Positions 33,424-44,939 of a stretch of DNA of 64,000 bases are shown here, piece by piece. This DNA is from Thinopyrum elongatum. Taxonomy: Eukaryota; Streptophyta; Magnoliopsida; Poales; Poaceae. The notes under the pieces are model-generated. The model worked only from the letters and a program-made list of their open reading frames with translations. It did not search any database and was not told the origin of the DNA. The stretch covers positions 323,933,114 through 323,997,113 of the forward strand of contig CM022302.1 in NCBI GenBank assembly GCA_011799875.1. Direction: 5' to 3'. Numbering within the stretch: position 1 is the first letter of the stretch; each line of letters begins with the position of its first letter. The translations under genes and the position numbers were made by a program.

Positions 33424-34397
33424 GCATCATCATCAAGATCTTCATTGCTTGACAGATCAATGATGTCACCATCATCTCGCAGAATTCTGGTTGGAGGAGG
33501 GGAACGACCAATAGTGTCCTTCGTCTTCGGAGAGGTCCAAGACAAATCTTCTGAATGTGCACACTGGATTCAGGAGGTGCAATTTTCCGTGGCTTCACTC
33601 TTGAAGCTTTTGGTGCAAAAGCAGCTTTTGAAGCCTTTGACTTCTTGACAAGCTTCATGGATTCAAGAGCAGCAGACGGTTGAGCTCCTTCTTGGGCAGC
33701 TTCAGCTCTTGGTTGTTGCTCAGCACAGTGTGCCAGATATGCAGCAAAATCATCAAATGGGCCAACAAGGTTTGGTTCGGCCTCACGAGTCCCATCGGGC
33801 CTTGGTTTGATGGGACCTGGATTGAAATCAATTCCATAGTCCTTCTTGTTCAGGCCAGCAGAGCCCCTGGCAAACTGATAGTTGGCTTCAAACATATCAT
33901 CATCACGGCACCATAACATGATGGATGGATCTGGATTTCCAGGCATGGGCCGCCTCACCATGCAAGGATAGAAGCCTTGCTGAATGGCTTCAGCCTTTGT
34001 CTTCGGATGAAGCTTCTTGTAGACAATATCGGCCCAAGGTGACCTTACAACATTCTTGGTAGCATATTCTGGTGCCATAAAAGCACATTGAAACTATTTA
34101 TCAGCCTAGTATCTGCGAATCCATTGCACGCACGACTTGCGCTCCCCATATGTCTCCTCTGGATCAGATTTGTACATTTCATATAGATCTGGAGGCAGAT
34201 CAAGAGCAGTATTTTCACGATGCTGCCTGCCCCCTTTCTTTGAGGACTTTCCTCCAGCCACTGGATTCACAGTAATGATTGGCTTCACTCTGCTTGACAA
34301 ACAGGAACTGGCTTCTGGAGAGTCAAGGCGAAGCTGTAATAAGTCTGCAAATGAATTCAAACTATGAGAACCAAGTGACTCACCCAAGGACATGTAC

Positions 34398-34721
34398 CTG
34401 TGAAAGACTTAGGGATGTGAGGGAAGCAGGAGAGGTCATATGCATTCTCACATAATTTTGAAGATAAAATCAGTTTGAAGATATTGACCTCATAGTGCAA
34501 AGATATTCACATATTGGGATAAGTTGGTTCCAGATTTGTATGAACCCGTAAATAAGTACAAGTGAGGAATCACACTAGTAATGAAGCATAAGTGAAGGTA
34601 CGTGGCAAATCATGAGATGCAAAAGATAGAAGATCCAGATTTGGAAGTGAAAAACACAACTTTCTGAAGTTATCGAAATTTAAACGGATCAACCAAATGG
34701 TAAAAAGTGAGATTTATTTAC
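34398..34721 (-). other. Putative leader intron of the copia 2 3' gene
   Basis: On the minus strand GCG|GTAAATAAATC gives a donor at 34721 and TTTCACAG|GTACATG an acceptor at 34398. The ATG of the 3' gene follows the acceptor by four bases. The 324 bp between are AT-rich, against a GC-rich upstream exon, as in plant genes. Confidence 0.55.
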
Positions 34722-34960
34722 CGCTCAAGAACTAGGGAAGCACTGCAAGACGAGCCGGAGAGGAGGCCGAGCAGTTCAATCTCCCGCACCCTAACTTGGC
34801 GGCGGAAGACAGCTACGGCGGCAGCAGGGAAGGGATATCCGCGACCGGCGTGAGTACGGCTATTGAGAGGTTGCGGCAGCAAAGCGCTTCTTCTCTGGCG
34901 ATGATGAGAGCTAGCGATGGCGCTAGGGTTGCGAGCGAGATAGCGACATGAGTAGATGAG
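34722..34960 (-). other. Putative 5' untranslated exon of the copia 2 3' gene
   Basis: A GC-rich leader with pyrimidine-rich sequence lies downstream of a TATA box. It contains a short upstream frame starting ATGTCGCTATCTCG near 34951 that stops after a few codons. Confidence 0.45.
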
Positions 34961-34982
34961 GTAATGACCGCGGGGGTGATGT

Positions 34983-34992
34983 ATTTATAAGG
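34983..34992 (-). promoter_or_regulatory. TATA box upstream of the copia 2 3' gene
   Basis: On the minus strand CCTTATAAATAC lies about 30-40 bp before the GC-rich leader. It suggests that the 3' gene is transcribed from its own promoter, not only from the LTR. Confidence 0.55.
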
Positions 34993-35364
34993 AGGAGAGC
35001 TACGCTGTGAACTTACTGTGCTGCCCCTGGCGGTTCACATCTGCGCGACGTGTGGCATGTATGCTCAGTTTAAACAACTGTGCCACAACCCCACCACATA
35101 GCTGGTTTGGCGTGAGGTCGTTCCGGCTTCTCCGGGTTTCGGTAAAATGGATAAGGATAATAAAAATGTTTTAAATGTCGGTCTAAAAAACTTCGACTGA
35201 CAAGGACACAGTGAAGACAATCGATACGTGTCAATAGAATGCATATGAAGATTTAGAGAGAGTAGGAGAGCTGAGCACAGATGAGGTAAGGGTCCGATCA
35301 CATTCACTTAGTGCTTTAAAAGCAACTTGAAGACATAGCTATAAGTGAATGCTGCTGCGGACAT
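34993..35364 (-). other. Non-coding copia 2 sequence upstream of the 3' gene
   Basis: No open frame of interest. It includes the proposed upstream promoter region, with CpG-containing sequence near 35030-35060. It ends in a TA repeat at 35365. Confidence 0.4.
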
Positions 35365-35372
35365 AATATATA

Positions 35373-35413
<41 letters not shown>
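35365..35413. repeat. (TA)n microsatellite, left flank of repeat-rich element 1
   Basis: An almost pure TA run of about 48 bp immediately precedes the terminal repeat of the next element. A similar run lies at its other end (39367-39402). Confidence 0.9.
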
Positions 35414-35416
<3 letters not shown>

Positions 35417-35585
35417 GCCGTCTATTCTACAATCGATGATAGAATAATATTCTGCAATAATCTCGTACTGCCCGGAATAAAGATCTGGTACTGCTTCTGC
35501 ATAACACTACCGTACTTCTTTTTCGTAAAGTCGGTACTGCTCTTCTGTACTTGCGTAGTAATTCACTAATAGATTCTAAACCGTT

Positions 35586-36260
35586 AATCGGAATTGCGCA
35601 AATGATATACCATTGGAAAGCTATAGAAAATTCTCAACTTTTTTATATTTGTAACTTGCTTCACTTTTTATTTTTTTTATTATGAATTTTCAAAAAACAG
35701 AAATCATCACAAGCTGAATGAAAAGTGTTTTGAACGAAATTCTTTAACAACTTATCGGAATATAGCAAATGATATACCGTTGAAAAGCTACTGAAATTTA
35801 CAAACATTTTCATGTTTTAAGTTTTTCCAAATTTTGCACAGTTTTGGAACAGTTTTGAAAATACTAAAAATCTGTTTTATTAAAAGATGATTATGGATCA
35901 TTTTTGGATATCGAAATGATGCAAATGATATGGCATTGGAAAGGTACTGAAATTCCCATCTTTTTCGTGTATTAATGTTTTTCAAATTTTACATAATTTT
36001 TTAGTAGTTTTGAAAATACCGAGATTCATTCAAAATGGATGAACAGTAATTATATATTAATTTTTTAACCACTTCTCGGAATAGCGCAAATGATATACCG
36101 TTGGAAAGCTACTGAAATTTACAAACATTTTTTTAAGTTTTTTCAAATTATGCATAGTTTTGAAACAGTTTTGAAAATACTAAATTTTAGATCTATTAAA
36201 ATATGATCATTGATGTTCTTTGGACCTCGGAATGATGCAAATGATATGGCGTTGGAAAGG
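35586..36260. repeat. Array of ~160-bp units with CAAATGATATNCCNTTGGAAAGC core
   Basis: Core copies lie near 35600, 35767, 35924, 36088 and 36237 (steps of about 148-169 bp), each following CGGAAT or a variant and followed by AAATT-rich sequence. A further copy is at 37570. The same core recurs at 44960-46330 in the second element. Confidence 0.8.
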
Positions 36261-36560
36261 TATTGAAATTTAGCAAATTTTTGTGTTTTAACATTTTTCT
36301 AATTCTTCACGGTTTTTGAACAATATTCAAAATACCAAGATTTTTCCTGTTACAAGGAAACATAGTATTGTACTTCTGTGGAGTATGAGTTTCGTACTGC
36401 CCGACAATAAAGAAGTTTCTGTACTTCTCAAAGTGATTAAATTGTACTGCCCATAATTTTTTTCCAGAGAACTCAAATTCCCTCCACATGTACCTTGTAC
36501 TTCTATGGAATATGAGTTTCGTACTGCCCGATAATAATAATAATAATTGTACTGCTCGAA
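36237..36560. repeat. Direct duplication, copy A (copy B 37569-37890)
   Basis: The two segments align base by base over about 320 bp with scattered differences, about 1.33 kb apart. A GC-rich block and more GTACTGC sequence separate them. Confidence 0.8.
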
Positions 36561-37568
36561 ATGAATAAATTGTACTGCTCGGATTTATTTTAAAAGAACA
36601 TAAATTTGCCTTGTACTTCTGTGGAATACGAGTTTCGTACTGCTCTGCAATAAAAAAAATTTGTATTACTCAAAATGATTAAATTGTATTGCTCGTAAAT
36701 TATTTTACATAACTCAGCTTCCTTCGACATGTATCTTGTACTTCTTGGGAATATCAGTTTTGTACTTCTTGATCTTATAGGGTTTGTACTTCTCAATTAC
36801 ACAATTTTTATTAAGGCTAGTTTTGCATTTTTCGCACTGCTCGGCAAAATAAGGTATTGCACTGCTTGGATGTGAAAAGCACCAAGCACCAAACACCAAG
36901 CATACATCCATTCATTTATATAACAACATAAATTCACATAGATAGTTTGCTACTAACAATCAAATTGTTGTTCAGATGACTGCTTTTGCTTGTACAAAAA
37001 TTCAGAAAAAAAGCAATGATTAGGGGCAGGGGCGTCACGCGGTAAGTCCTGCAGGGCGCCGGAGACAAGGTATGGGGTGCACACGGCCAGGGCACGCCGC
37101 ATGCAGCCGGGTTCTCCAACCCCTGGAGCTAACCCGCGCCGGCCACCGTTGCCCACCTCTCCAGGAGTTGCATCCCCGTCGGCCGCCATTGCCGGCCTCT
37201 CCGGCATCTGCCATCCAGCCCACTCAAGTGGAGGAGGGAGCTCAGCCCGGCTGCGAGGAGGAGCATGGAGGAGTGGGGCAGCGCCCTGCTGCGATGAGGA
37301 GCGCGGAGGAGGGAGCGGCTCCCGGCGGCCAGGAGGATCGCGCAAGGGAGGGCGGAGCCCGGCGGCGAGGAGGCGCACAGGAGGGGGCAGATCCGGGCGG
37401 CGAAGAGAGGGGCGCGCAGGAGGGCGAGGATCCCAGCAGCGGCAGCGAGGAGGCATACGCAGGAGGGGGCGGCGCCCGGCGGCGGTGGCGAGGAGGCACA
37501 CGCAGGAGGAGGCCGGCCGTGGCGCGGGGAGGGAGCCAGGGCGGCCGGCGGTGCGGGGAGGGAGCCAG

Positions 37569-37890
37569 TGCAAATGATATGGCGTTGAAAAGGTATTGAA
37601 ATTTAGCAACTTTTTTGTGTTTTAACATTTTTCCAATTCTTCACGGTTTTTGAACAATATTCAAAATACCGAGATTTTTCCTGTTCCAAGGAAACATAAT
37701 ATTGTACTTCTGTGGAATATGAGTTTCGTACTGCCCGGCAATAAAGAAGTTTTTGTACTGCTCAAAATGATTAAATTGTACTGCCCATAATTTTTTCCAG
37801 AGAACTCAAATTCCCTTCACATGTACCTTGTACTTCCGTGGAATATGAGTTTCGTACTGCCCGATAATAATAATAATAATTGTACTGCTC
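37569..37890. repeat. Direct duplication, copy B
   Basis: See copy A. It begins exactly at the right edge of the GC-rich block. Confidence 0.8.
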
Positions 37891-39362
37891 AAAATGAATA
37901 AATTGTACTGCCCGTAAATTATTTCCATAGAACTAAACTCCCCTTGACATGTATTTTGTACTTTTGTGAAATATAAGTTTCGTACTGCCTGGTAATAAAA
38001 AGTTTTTGTACTGCTTAAAATACATAAATTGTATTGCCCAGAGTGATTCAATAGTACCACCACATAATAAAAATGTTTTGTATTGCTCAAGTTATATAAA
38101 CGGTACTGCTCATAATGAATCAGTGGTACTTCTCATAGTGGTTTTATGGCACTGCCCGATAATAAAAATAAATATGTTATTTAATCGCTTCTTTTAACCC
38201 TAGGATAATTGTTGATAAATGTTGATACTTCAATGGGTTGCGCCCAAAATGAATAAATGGTAATACTGCATCTTTTTTTCAATATGTAGTTTGTACTTCT
38301 TTATATATATGTTATGCACTATTGATGACAATATATTTTGTATTTCTTTCTATGAGGTTCTTGTACTGCTTATGATTTATTTATAACAAGTATAAAAGAA
38401 TATAAGAGACATTAGATAACGAGCTCAGATACAGTATACAAGTCTATATCGCAATAAATAATTGCAATATATAATACAGTAAAGCAATATCTGTAGGTTG
38501 AAATGGTCACCGATATCAAGTACAACATCATTTTAATTTGCAACTGCAGGTTGCTCATCATAAATCAACTGAACAACGTCTAATATGAGCAGCCCTGTTC
38601 CACTTATCCTGTAGACAGTTGCACGGCGTCGATTTGCAGGCAATCTCCACGTCACGGGGAGGGAGGCCGGGCACCGGCTCGTGGGAGGGGGGCCATGGCG
38701 GGGTGGCCGGCTCGTGGTAGGGGAGCCGGGCTGGTGGCGCACCGGTGCGGGGGGAGGGAGGGCGGCGGAGAGCAAGGAAAAGAAGAAAAGAAGAGAAAAA
38801 CAAAACATACGACATCACTGCAAGAGCCACTTGATGCGATGAAGGGAAGACTGCCAGCATCCAACTATAAACAACAGGCTGGGGAGGTAGGAAATCCAGA
38901 GGGCCGGGCGGAACAGACCAAACAACCACAAAACAGACATACAAAAGTAAGAAGGGAGGGACGGGCGGGCGCCATTGTGGCGAGGAAGGAAGACAGCCGC
39001 CGGCGCCGGGAGAGTAGGCGGGCGGGCGCGCCGGTTCGGGTGGAGGGAGGGCGGGCTGGCATGCGCCGGGGAGGCAGGCGGGCGGGTTTGCGCGCCGTTT
39101 GCGGGGGGAAGGAGCGGGCGGCGGCCCGCCGATGCGGGGGAGGGAGGGCGGGCGTGCGCCCGGCGGGATGGAGGGAGACCGTGCGGTGCGCCGGCGGGAT
39201 GGAGGGTCGCCTTGCGGCTGCACGAGGCGAGCGCAGAGGTGGGTGGGAGATGGGGACCATGGGGGTTTTTGTTTTCGGTTTAGGTTTTTTTCTGAAAATT
39301 GCCCTATATAGGGGGGCCTATTGTAGAATATTATTCTACAATCAATTGTAGAATAGAGACCC

Positions 39363-39366
<4 letters not shown>

Positions 39367-39403
<37 letters not shown>

Positions 39404-39637
39404 TATACCTATACTATTATATCATATATATATTAGAATGAAAATTGAAAGAAAAAGTGGAGGGGGGGGGGGGGGGGGGGACTGTGATATGTAGGACAAG
39501 TCAAGTGTGTACTGTGTATAAAGTATGCGTATGGATATATCTATATATATATATATAAAAAAACAAACAAAAAAAAAAGAAAAACAACACAAAAAAACCA
39601 TCAATCAAAAAACACATAAATCACACAAAAAACAAAT
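39367..39637. repeat. Low-complexity spacer: (TA)n, 19-G run, A-rich tract
   Basis: A TA run at 39367-39402 is followed by TA-rich sequence, a 19-base G homopolymer at 39462-39480, another TATA run near 39540-39557 and an A-rich stretch to 39637. No gene. It separates the two repeat-rich elements. Confidence 0.85.
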
Positions 39638-39699
39638 GTAGCACTATTCTAATCCTGGGATCAGAATAGATATTCTGATCGCAGTCGCGCCTATATAGA

Positions 39700-40450
39700 G
39701 CCGATCGAGTTGTTCCCGAACTCCTGACAACACACGCCCCCGCGAGCTGAACCTCCCACCACCCCACGACCTGAACTTCCACCACTCCCGATCCCACGTT
39801 TTCCCACGACCCGGCCACCCCGCGCGCCGCCGGCCTCCCACTATCCGGCGAACTGCCCACGCCTCCGGACCTCCGCCGCCGACCGCATCCGGTGCCGCCC
39901 CTGGCCACGCGCGAGGTCGCTCGCCTTCTCCTGACGACGGCCCCAGGAGGAGGTCCTCCCGAACTCCCCAATCCCCTCGGACCGCCCGCCACCGCAGGCC
40001 TTCCACGAACCCCCGCCGGCTCCGCCGCGCGCCGCCCTCCCTGGAACCCCCGCCATGTGCCAACTCTCCTGCTGCTGGCGCGCCTCCCTCCCTGCTGTCG
40101 GTGCCCTTCCTTCCCAATCGTCGGTGCGCCTCCTCCCCCGTCACCGGTGTGCTTCCTCCTTCGTTGTGACCCCCGCCGCCCCGCTTCCTTCTTCCTTGCA
40201 CCCAATGCCCTGCGTCGTCCCGCACCGTATCACTGGCCCAACCCCCACTACCTCCCGACCATGTGTGCCACCTCCCGTCTAGATCACCGACCGCCGACGT
40301 GCCCCGCGCTCGGTCGGCAACCGCCACCGCCAGAGCACGAATCCGCCAGGGCATCTAGGCTGAGCGCCTCCACTCTCGTCCTCATTGCGTCGCTTCCGCG
40401 ACCCCCCTACACCTGGCTCCTGCTTCCTCCGTCCGTCCCCGACAGAAGTT
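39700..40450 (+). other. GC-rich block next to left terminus of element 2
   Basis: A C-rich, CpG-rich stretch directly inside the terminal repeat. Long open frames occur on both strands, but their products are Pro/Arg/Ala/Gly-rich without domains, so I do not call a gene. A CTATATAG sequence in the terminal repeat could serve as a TATA box. Confidence 0.4.
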
Positions 40451-41650
40451 CAAACCATAGGTGCATCCCCGTCCGTGCTTCTCCGATCGTCGTTGTCGTT
40501 CTTCTGTCTGCTCCACCAACAAGCTCAGCACCACCACACGCTACTGCCAACAACCACCCGAGCTCTATCCCTCCGATTCCTGCTGTGTTCTTAAAAATAG
40601 CATCCGCGAAGTGGTTATTTGCTGCCCACAAGGTGTTCGTGCAAATGCTAATGAGGGAGCTGAAACAAAATTCAACAGTGGTAGTTTAGAATAAACCAAA
40701 AGATAAATAGATCACTGTGTAGTTTTCTTTCAAATAAAGTCACGACACACGTATTGGTGTGTTCGTCGTGTCCGCTGCGGTGTCCGGCAGCCAACTCCGA
40801 CGAGCTTGCGAACCAGCTAGTCCTGCCATCACTGATTCTATTGTTATTCAGCATCGCATAGCTATAGAGCTTCCATGGTAGGCCAAGAAAAATTAATGTG
40901 GCAGTTCGAACAAAATCCTTGTGGCAAGTATGAAAATGCTTGTGTACACAGAACAAAATGGCAGTGACAGCACAGCTGCCGCCGGCTAGAATGCGTGCGT
41001 CGTTTCCTTTTGAGCATCTTATTCGGGTATCCATGTGAGGCCATATATTTTTCCTAAGCGTCAAGCAGAGCATGTTGGGCTATTTTCTCGTGATCTTGAT
41101 TCTGAAATCCTTTTCTATTGATGAGTTGATGAGATCTCGTGGTTGCTTGCATTCTGGGATGTACATAGTACAGATTGTTTTTGAAGTTCACGTTCTGAAC
41201 ACCACTAAGTTAGAATAGAAAAAGTTTAGAACGTGGATGCTTTGAATTTTCTCCCTTAGCACGTCTTTACAAAAGGGGCAGCCCGGTGCATGTAGCTCCC
41301 GCTTGCGCAGGGTCCGGGGAAGGGTTCGACCACTTTGGGTCTAAAAAAATAAACAGAGTAAACCCCCATTCATTATTGAGATTGAAAAAGAAATGATGTC
41401 GTTGGTCAATTCGTTACTGTTGTTGTTTTCATCATGCCTGACTGCATACTGTTCTTTTTCAGAACATGGTTGTTCCAAGGATTTTTCTGAACTTCTTTAC
41501 GTCTACAAACACAGGGCCATTCTGAATCTTGGAGCCCAGTTGTCCTTGTGCATGTGTTCTTTTCCTCCAGATCATTTTCTTTCTATGTTCGTGACACCTA
41601 TTCCCAAGTCCCAACTTCATCTAACTAGCTAGGTTGCTTGATTATACTGA
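40451..41650. other. Unassigned mixed-composition sequence in element 2
   Basis: The composition is more gene-like than the flanking AT-rich arms, with short frames on both strands. It may be captured host DNA. I recognise only the SINE fragment inside it. Confidence 0.35.
41271..41342 (-). mobile_element. Au-type SINE, 3'-end fragment
   Basis: On the minus strand the sequence ACCCAAAGTGGTCGAACCC ... CACCGGGCTGCCCCTTTT matches the 3' end of the grass Au SINE, including its terminal T run, as I recall it. The tRNA-derived 5' part is missing, so it is truncated to about 70 bp. It lies inside element 2. Confidence 0.75.
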
Positions 41651-41699
41651 TGAATAACTAGCTAGTTTTTGTGAAGTAATTATTGCATATGTCTAAAAC

Positions 41700-44600
41700 T
41701 TGTAATTTTTGTATTTTCTATTGTTCACCGTATAAAAAGTAAAAAAAATAGAACATTAAACTTTTCAAACCACAACAATTCACAATTAGAAGTTCAAAAT
41801 TAAAAATAACAGAGCGTATTTGATGTTATAAGAAAAATGGAATTTCCCTGTTTATAAAACTAATGACCAAGAAGTTCACATTCAAATAACGGGGGATTCC
41901 GATGTTTATATATCAAGAACCTCACTCTCGAAGTTCAAATTTAACAAATTGGAGAGTTCGAAGAGAACGTGAAAACAAAAATGAGACACACATATATTTG
42001 TAAAAAACATTCCTATGAAATTTCGCGTTTCTAAAAAAACCAATTGAAAAACTGTACAGGTTCGCCTACCAAAATGTCCAACATTTCTTGTGGGAAAAAT
42101 TTCACTCTATTTTTTGAACTCTGTGTGAGAACTTTATGCTCTTTCAGATGTGTGCATTCGTATTTGTGTAGATGCATGTAGCACACGAAGTGTATGTGTA
42201 TTGTTGTGTGTATTTTTCTTGAATTATAATAGCATGCGAAGTTCATGTTTCAGAAATTCATAAGTTCACGTGTACCACATACTGAAGAAATTCATCAATG
42301 AAAAAAAGGACTGCCTAGGCCATTTCACCGACAGCAAAAAATGCCTAAAAATGTTGCGAGACAAAAAAAAACAAAACTGCATAAGATATAACATAGTAAG
42401 TTCATAGAAAGGGGGGAAAACATAATTTTGTTTTGTAAGTTTAACCATTCCTAAAAAATACCTTGAAGTTCAAATTTAAATAATAGGGCGGTTCAATGTT
42501 TATTACAAACCTGTAATTTTTCCCCTTACTATAGAATAAACCAAGAAGTTCAAAAACTAAAAATGGACCAGTTCGAAAAATTTATAAAAATGGTGTTTCT
42601 ACATTTTACTAAAAAAAATGGAGAAGTTCAAATTTAAAAAACATAGAAGTTCAAAATGTTTATTCCAAAACCAAGAAGGTCAAATTAAAAAGATGAAGCA
42701 GTTTAAAAAGTTTGTAAACATGGATTTGCCCCTGTTTTTTTTAAGATCTGAAAGTTTAAATTTAAAGAAGTGAGCGGTTCGATGTTTATTACATAACAAG
42801 GACTTTTCCCTATACTAATGAATAACACGAAAAGTTCTAATTAAAAAAATGAAGTTGATTGATGTTTAAAAAATCATAGATTTTCCCCAATACTAAAGAT
42901 TAAAACCACGAAGTTCGATTTAAAAAAAATAGAGTAGTTCAATACATATTAAAAACTCAGTTTTTTCTCTTTACTAAGTAATAAAACCAAAGAAGTTCAA
43001 CTTTTAAAAGCAGAGCGTTTGATATTTATTTAAAAACTCAGTTTTTTCGGTTACTAAAGAATAAGACCAATAAGATCTATTCGAAATAACGAAGAAGTTC
43101 GATGTTTCTAACAAAACTCCATTTTTCACATTTCTAAAAAAGCACACAAAGAAGTTGAAAAAAAAGTTAGAGCGGTTCAATGTCTATAAAAAACTCAAAT
43201 TTTTTCGTTACTAAAGTGAAATAGAGAGAAGTTCAAATTGACAACAGACGGAAGTTCACGTACAGCATGGTGTGTGTTTCGTATGAGAAAAAATGAGTAA
43301 AAAGGCGAAGTCCAAAAATTTTGTTGCTAGAAGTTCAAGTGCACAAACCGGGAAAATTCAAAAAATTCCTCTTGTTCAACAAGTTTCCACAACGAAAGCT
43401 CAAATTAAAATAACAAAAAAAAGTTTAGAAAATTTAATTAGTAAATGGATTTCCCCGTTTCTAAAAGAAATCTAGAAGTTCAAATTAAAGTAATGTAGCA
43501 GTTCAATATTTATTGAAAACTCGGATTCTAACCGCTAATAGAAAATAAAACCATCGTGAGGTTCAAATTAAAATAACATGGAAGTTTGGAGTTTATTAAA
43601 ACCTAAGATTTACATGTTCGAAAAAAAAATACCAATGCCATTTTGGCATTTTTAAAACCAACTTAGAAAAATGAAAAACATTTCTTGCTAGAAGTTCAAG
43701 TGCTCAACGAGGGAAAGTTGGAAATTGCTACCCACTTTATGCACACATAATTCTCTCTCCCGTTTCTGTCTATGTTTTTACAAATAAATCAAAATTTAAA
43801 AAAATGTGGAGGGGGTCCAATATTTATGACAAAACTAGGATATTTTGATGCTAAAAGAAATAAACCAAGAAGTCCAAATTACAAAAATAGAGAACTTCGA
43901 TATTTATAAAGAAACTCAGATTTTCCTTGTTACTAAAGAATAAAAATGACGAAGTTCAAATTAAAATAGCGGAGGAGTTCGATGTATACGGGGAACTCAA
44001 ATTATTACCGTCTCTAAGAAAAAATAAAACTATGAAGTGCAATTTACAAAAAAATGTTTGATGCTTATTTAAAGACATATTTCCTTTCTAAGAATATGAC
44101 TAAGAAGTTGAAATTAAAATAACAGAGAAGTTCGAAGTATATAAATAACTCAGATTTGTTGCAAGAAGTTCACGTGCACCTCCGTGCACGGTTAAGAATT
44201 TATATTGCGGGACGTCCAACCTCCAATTACATGATTTAAAATGGCAAAAAAATGGCGTCCGGCCTTCAATTGCATGTAATTCGACGTATACACAAAAATG
44301 TGACAAAAGTTCATCGTGAAAACAACGAGAAGTTCAAGTACTGCAATGAATGCATTTCAGAGAATAAAAGTATAGAAAAATAAAAGCTTAAAAGGTTTGT
44401 TGAAAGAAGTTCAAGTGCACTGTCCGGGGAAGTTCAAAAATTCTTGCGAGAGAGGTTCACCTTGTATTTCCATGTTCGAAAACACAAAAAAGAAAATGTT
44501 TTTTTGCATTTTAAAATAATTCTCTCAATCCACAAAGAAGTTCAGTTATTATTTGGGAGCAATTTGATTTCAAAAAGAAAATAAAAAATTCAAATTATAA

Positions 44601-44870
44601 AAATATAAAAAGTTCATGTACTACATGGTGTGTGTTTAATATGAGAAAAATGAATTAAAAGGCAAGGTCCAATTTTGTTGTTGTTATAAGTTCAAGTCCT
44701 CGGTCGGAGAAAGTTAAAAAAAATATTGTGAGAGAGGTTTGTGCAAAAGGAATGTCATTTGTGTAACACTAACGAATGGATGAGAAAATTACAAACGAAA
44801 ATACGTCACAGAAGTTCAACGTGAAAACAGCAGGAAGTTCAACTACTACACTGAATGAATTTCAGATGAA
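41700..44870. repeat. Left array of GAAGTTCAAATT modules
   Basis: Dozens of GAAGTTCAA variants at irregular 40-100 bp steps, separated by A-rich sequence. Larger modules recur, for example 43250-43400, 44290-44480 and 44600-44745, each with a CATGGTGTGTGTTT-like or AAAGTTCAAGTGC-like segment. No coding capacity. Confidence 0.85.
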
Positions 44871-44939
44871 AAACTTTTAAAACCATTTTTTCTTCATACA
44901 AATAACATGAATCGTATTTTTGAGCCCATTTCTAAACTG

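Larger units (their letters stand above)
28601..34396 (-). pseudogene. Copia element 2: long 3' gene with transposon-protein domain
   Basis: Read right to left, ATG at 34393 (MSLGESLGSHSLNSF) begins a protein continuing with APEYATKNVVRSPWADIVY at about 34075 and a charged coiled-coil region (31340-30760). Acidic, Pro/Thr-rich stretches (30650-29900) follow. The C-terminal folded domain (about 29700-28620) resembles what Pfam calls putative plant transposon protein (PF20167, recalled). It is interrupted by the CACTA element, an 88-bp duplication, frameshifts near 33545, 30437 and 29700, and stops at 34108, 34096, 31510, 31405, 30757, 30724 and 29745 (first base). The 3' end is cut at 28600 by the chromovirus LTR. 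The function is unknown. I place it in copia 2 by strand and position. Confidence 0.65.
35414..39366. mobile_element. Repeat-rich element 1: TIR element flanked by TA repeats, no transposase
   Basis: The ends share an inverted repeat: 35421 onward (TCTATTCTACAAT ... AGAATAATATTCT) and the complement of 39315-39357. Each end is itself palindromic. The body alternates AT-rich arms carrying many GTACTGC and GTACTTCT motifs with two GC-rich blocks (37020-37567 and 38640-39290). No transposase or other domain is seen, and open frames in the GC blocks are low-complexity. It lies inside copia 2 within a TA tract. It resembles microsatellite-targeting MITEs such as rice Micron in site choice, but is ten times longer. 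Confidence 0.6.

Noticed and set aside
36953..37628. Long frames on both strands in GC-rich blocks of element 1 (also 38558-39364)
   Set aside because: Low-complexity Gly/Arg/Pro/Ala products with no start context or domain; open frames are expected by composition.
39892..40689. 265-codon frame at the left end of element 2
   Set aside because: Pro/Ser/Leu-rich with an equally long frame on the other strand. No homology recognised, so kept only as a GC-rich block.
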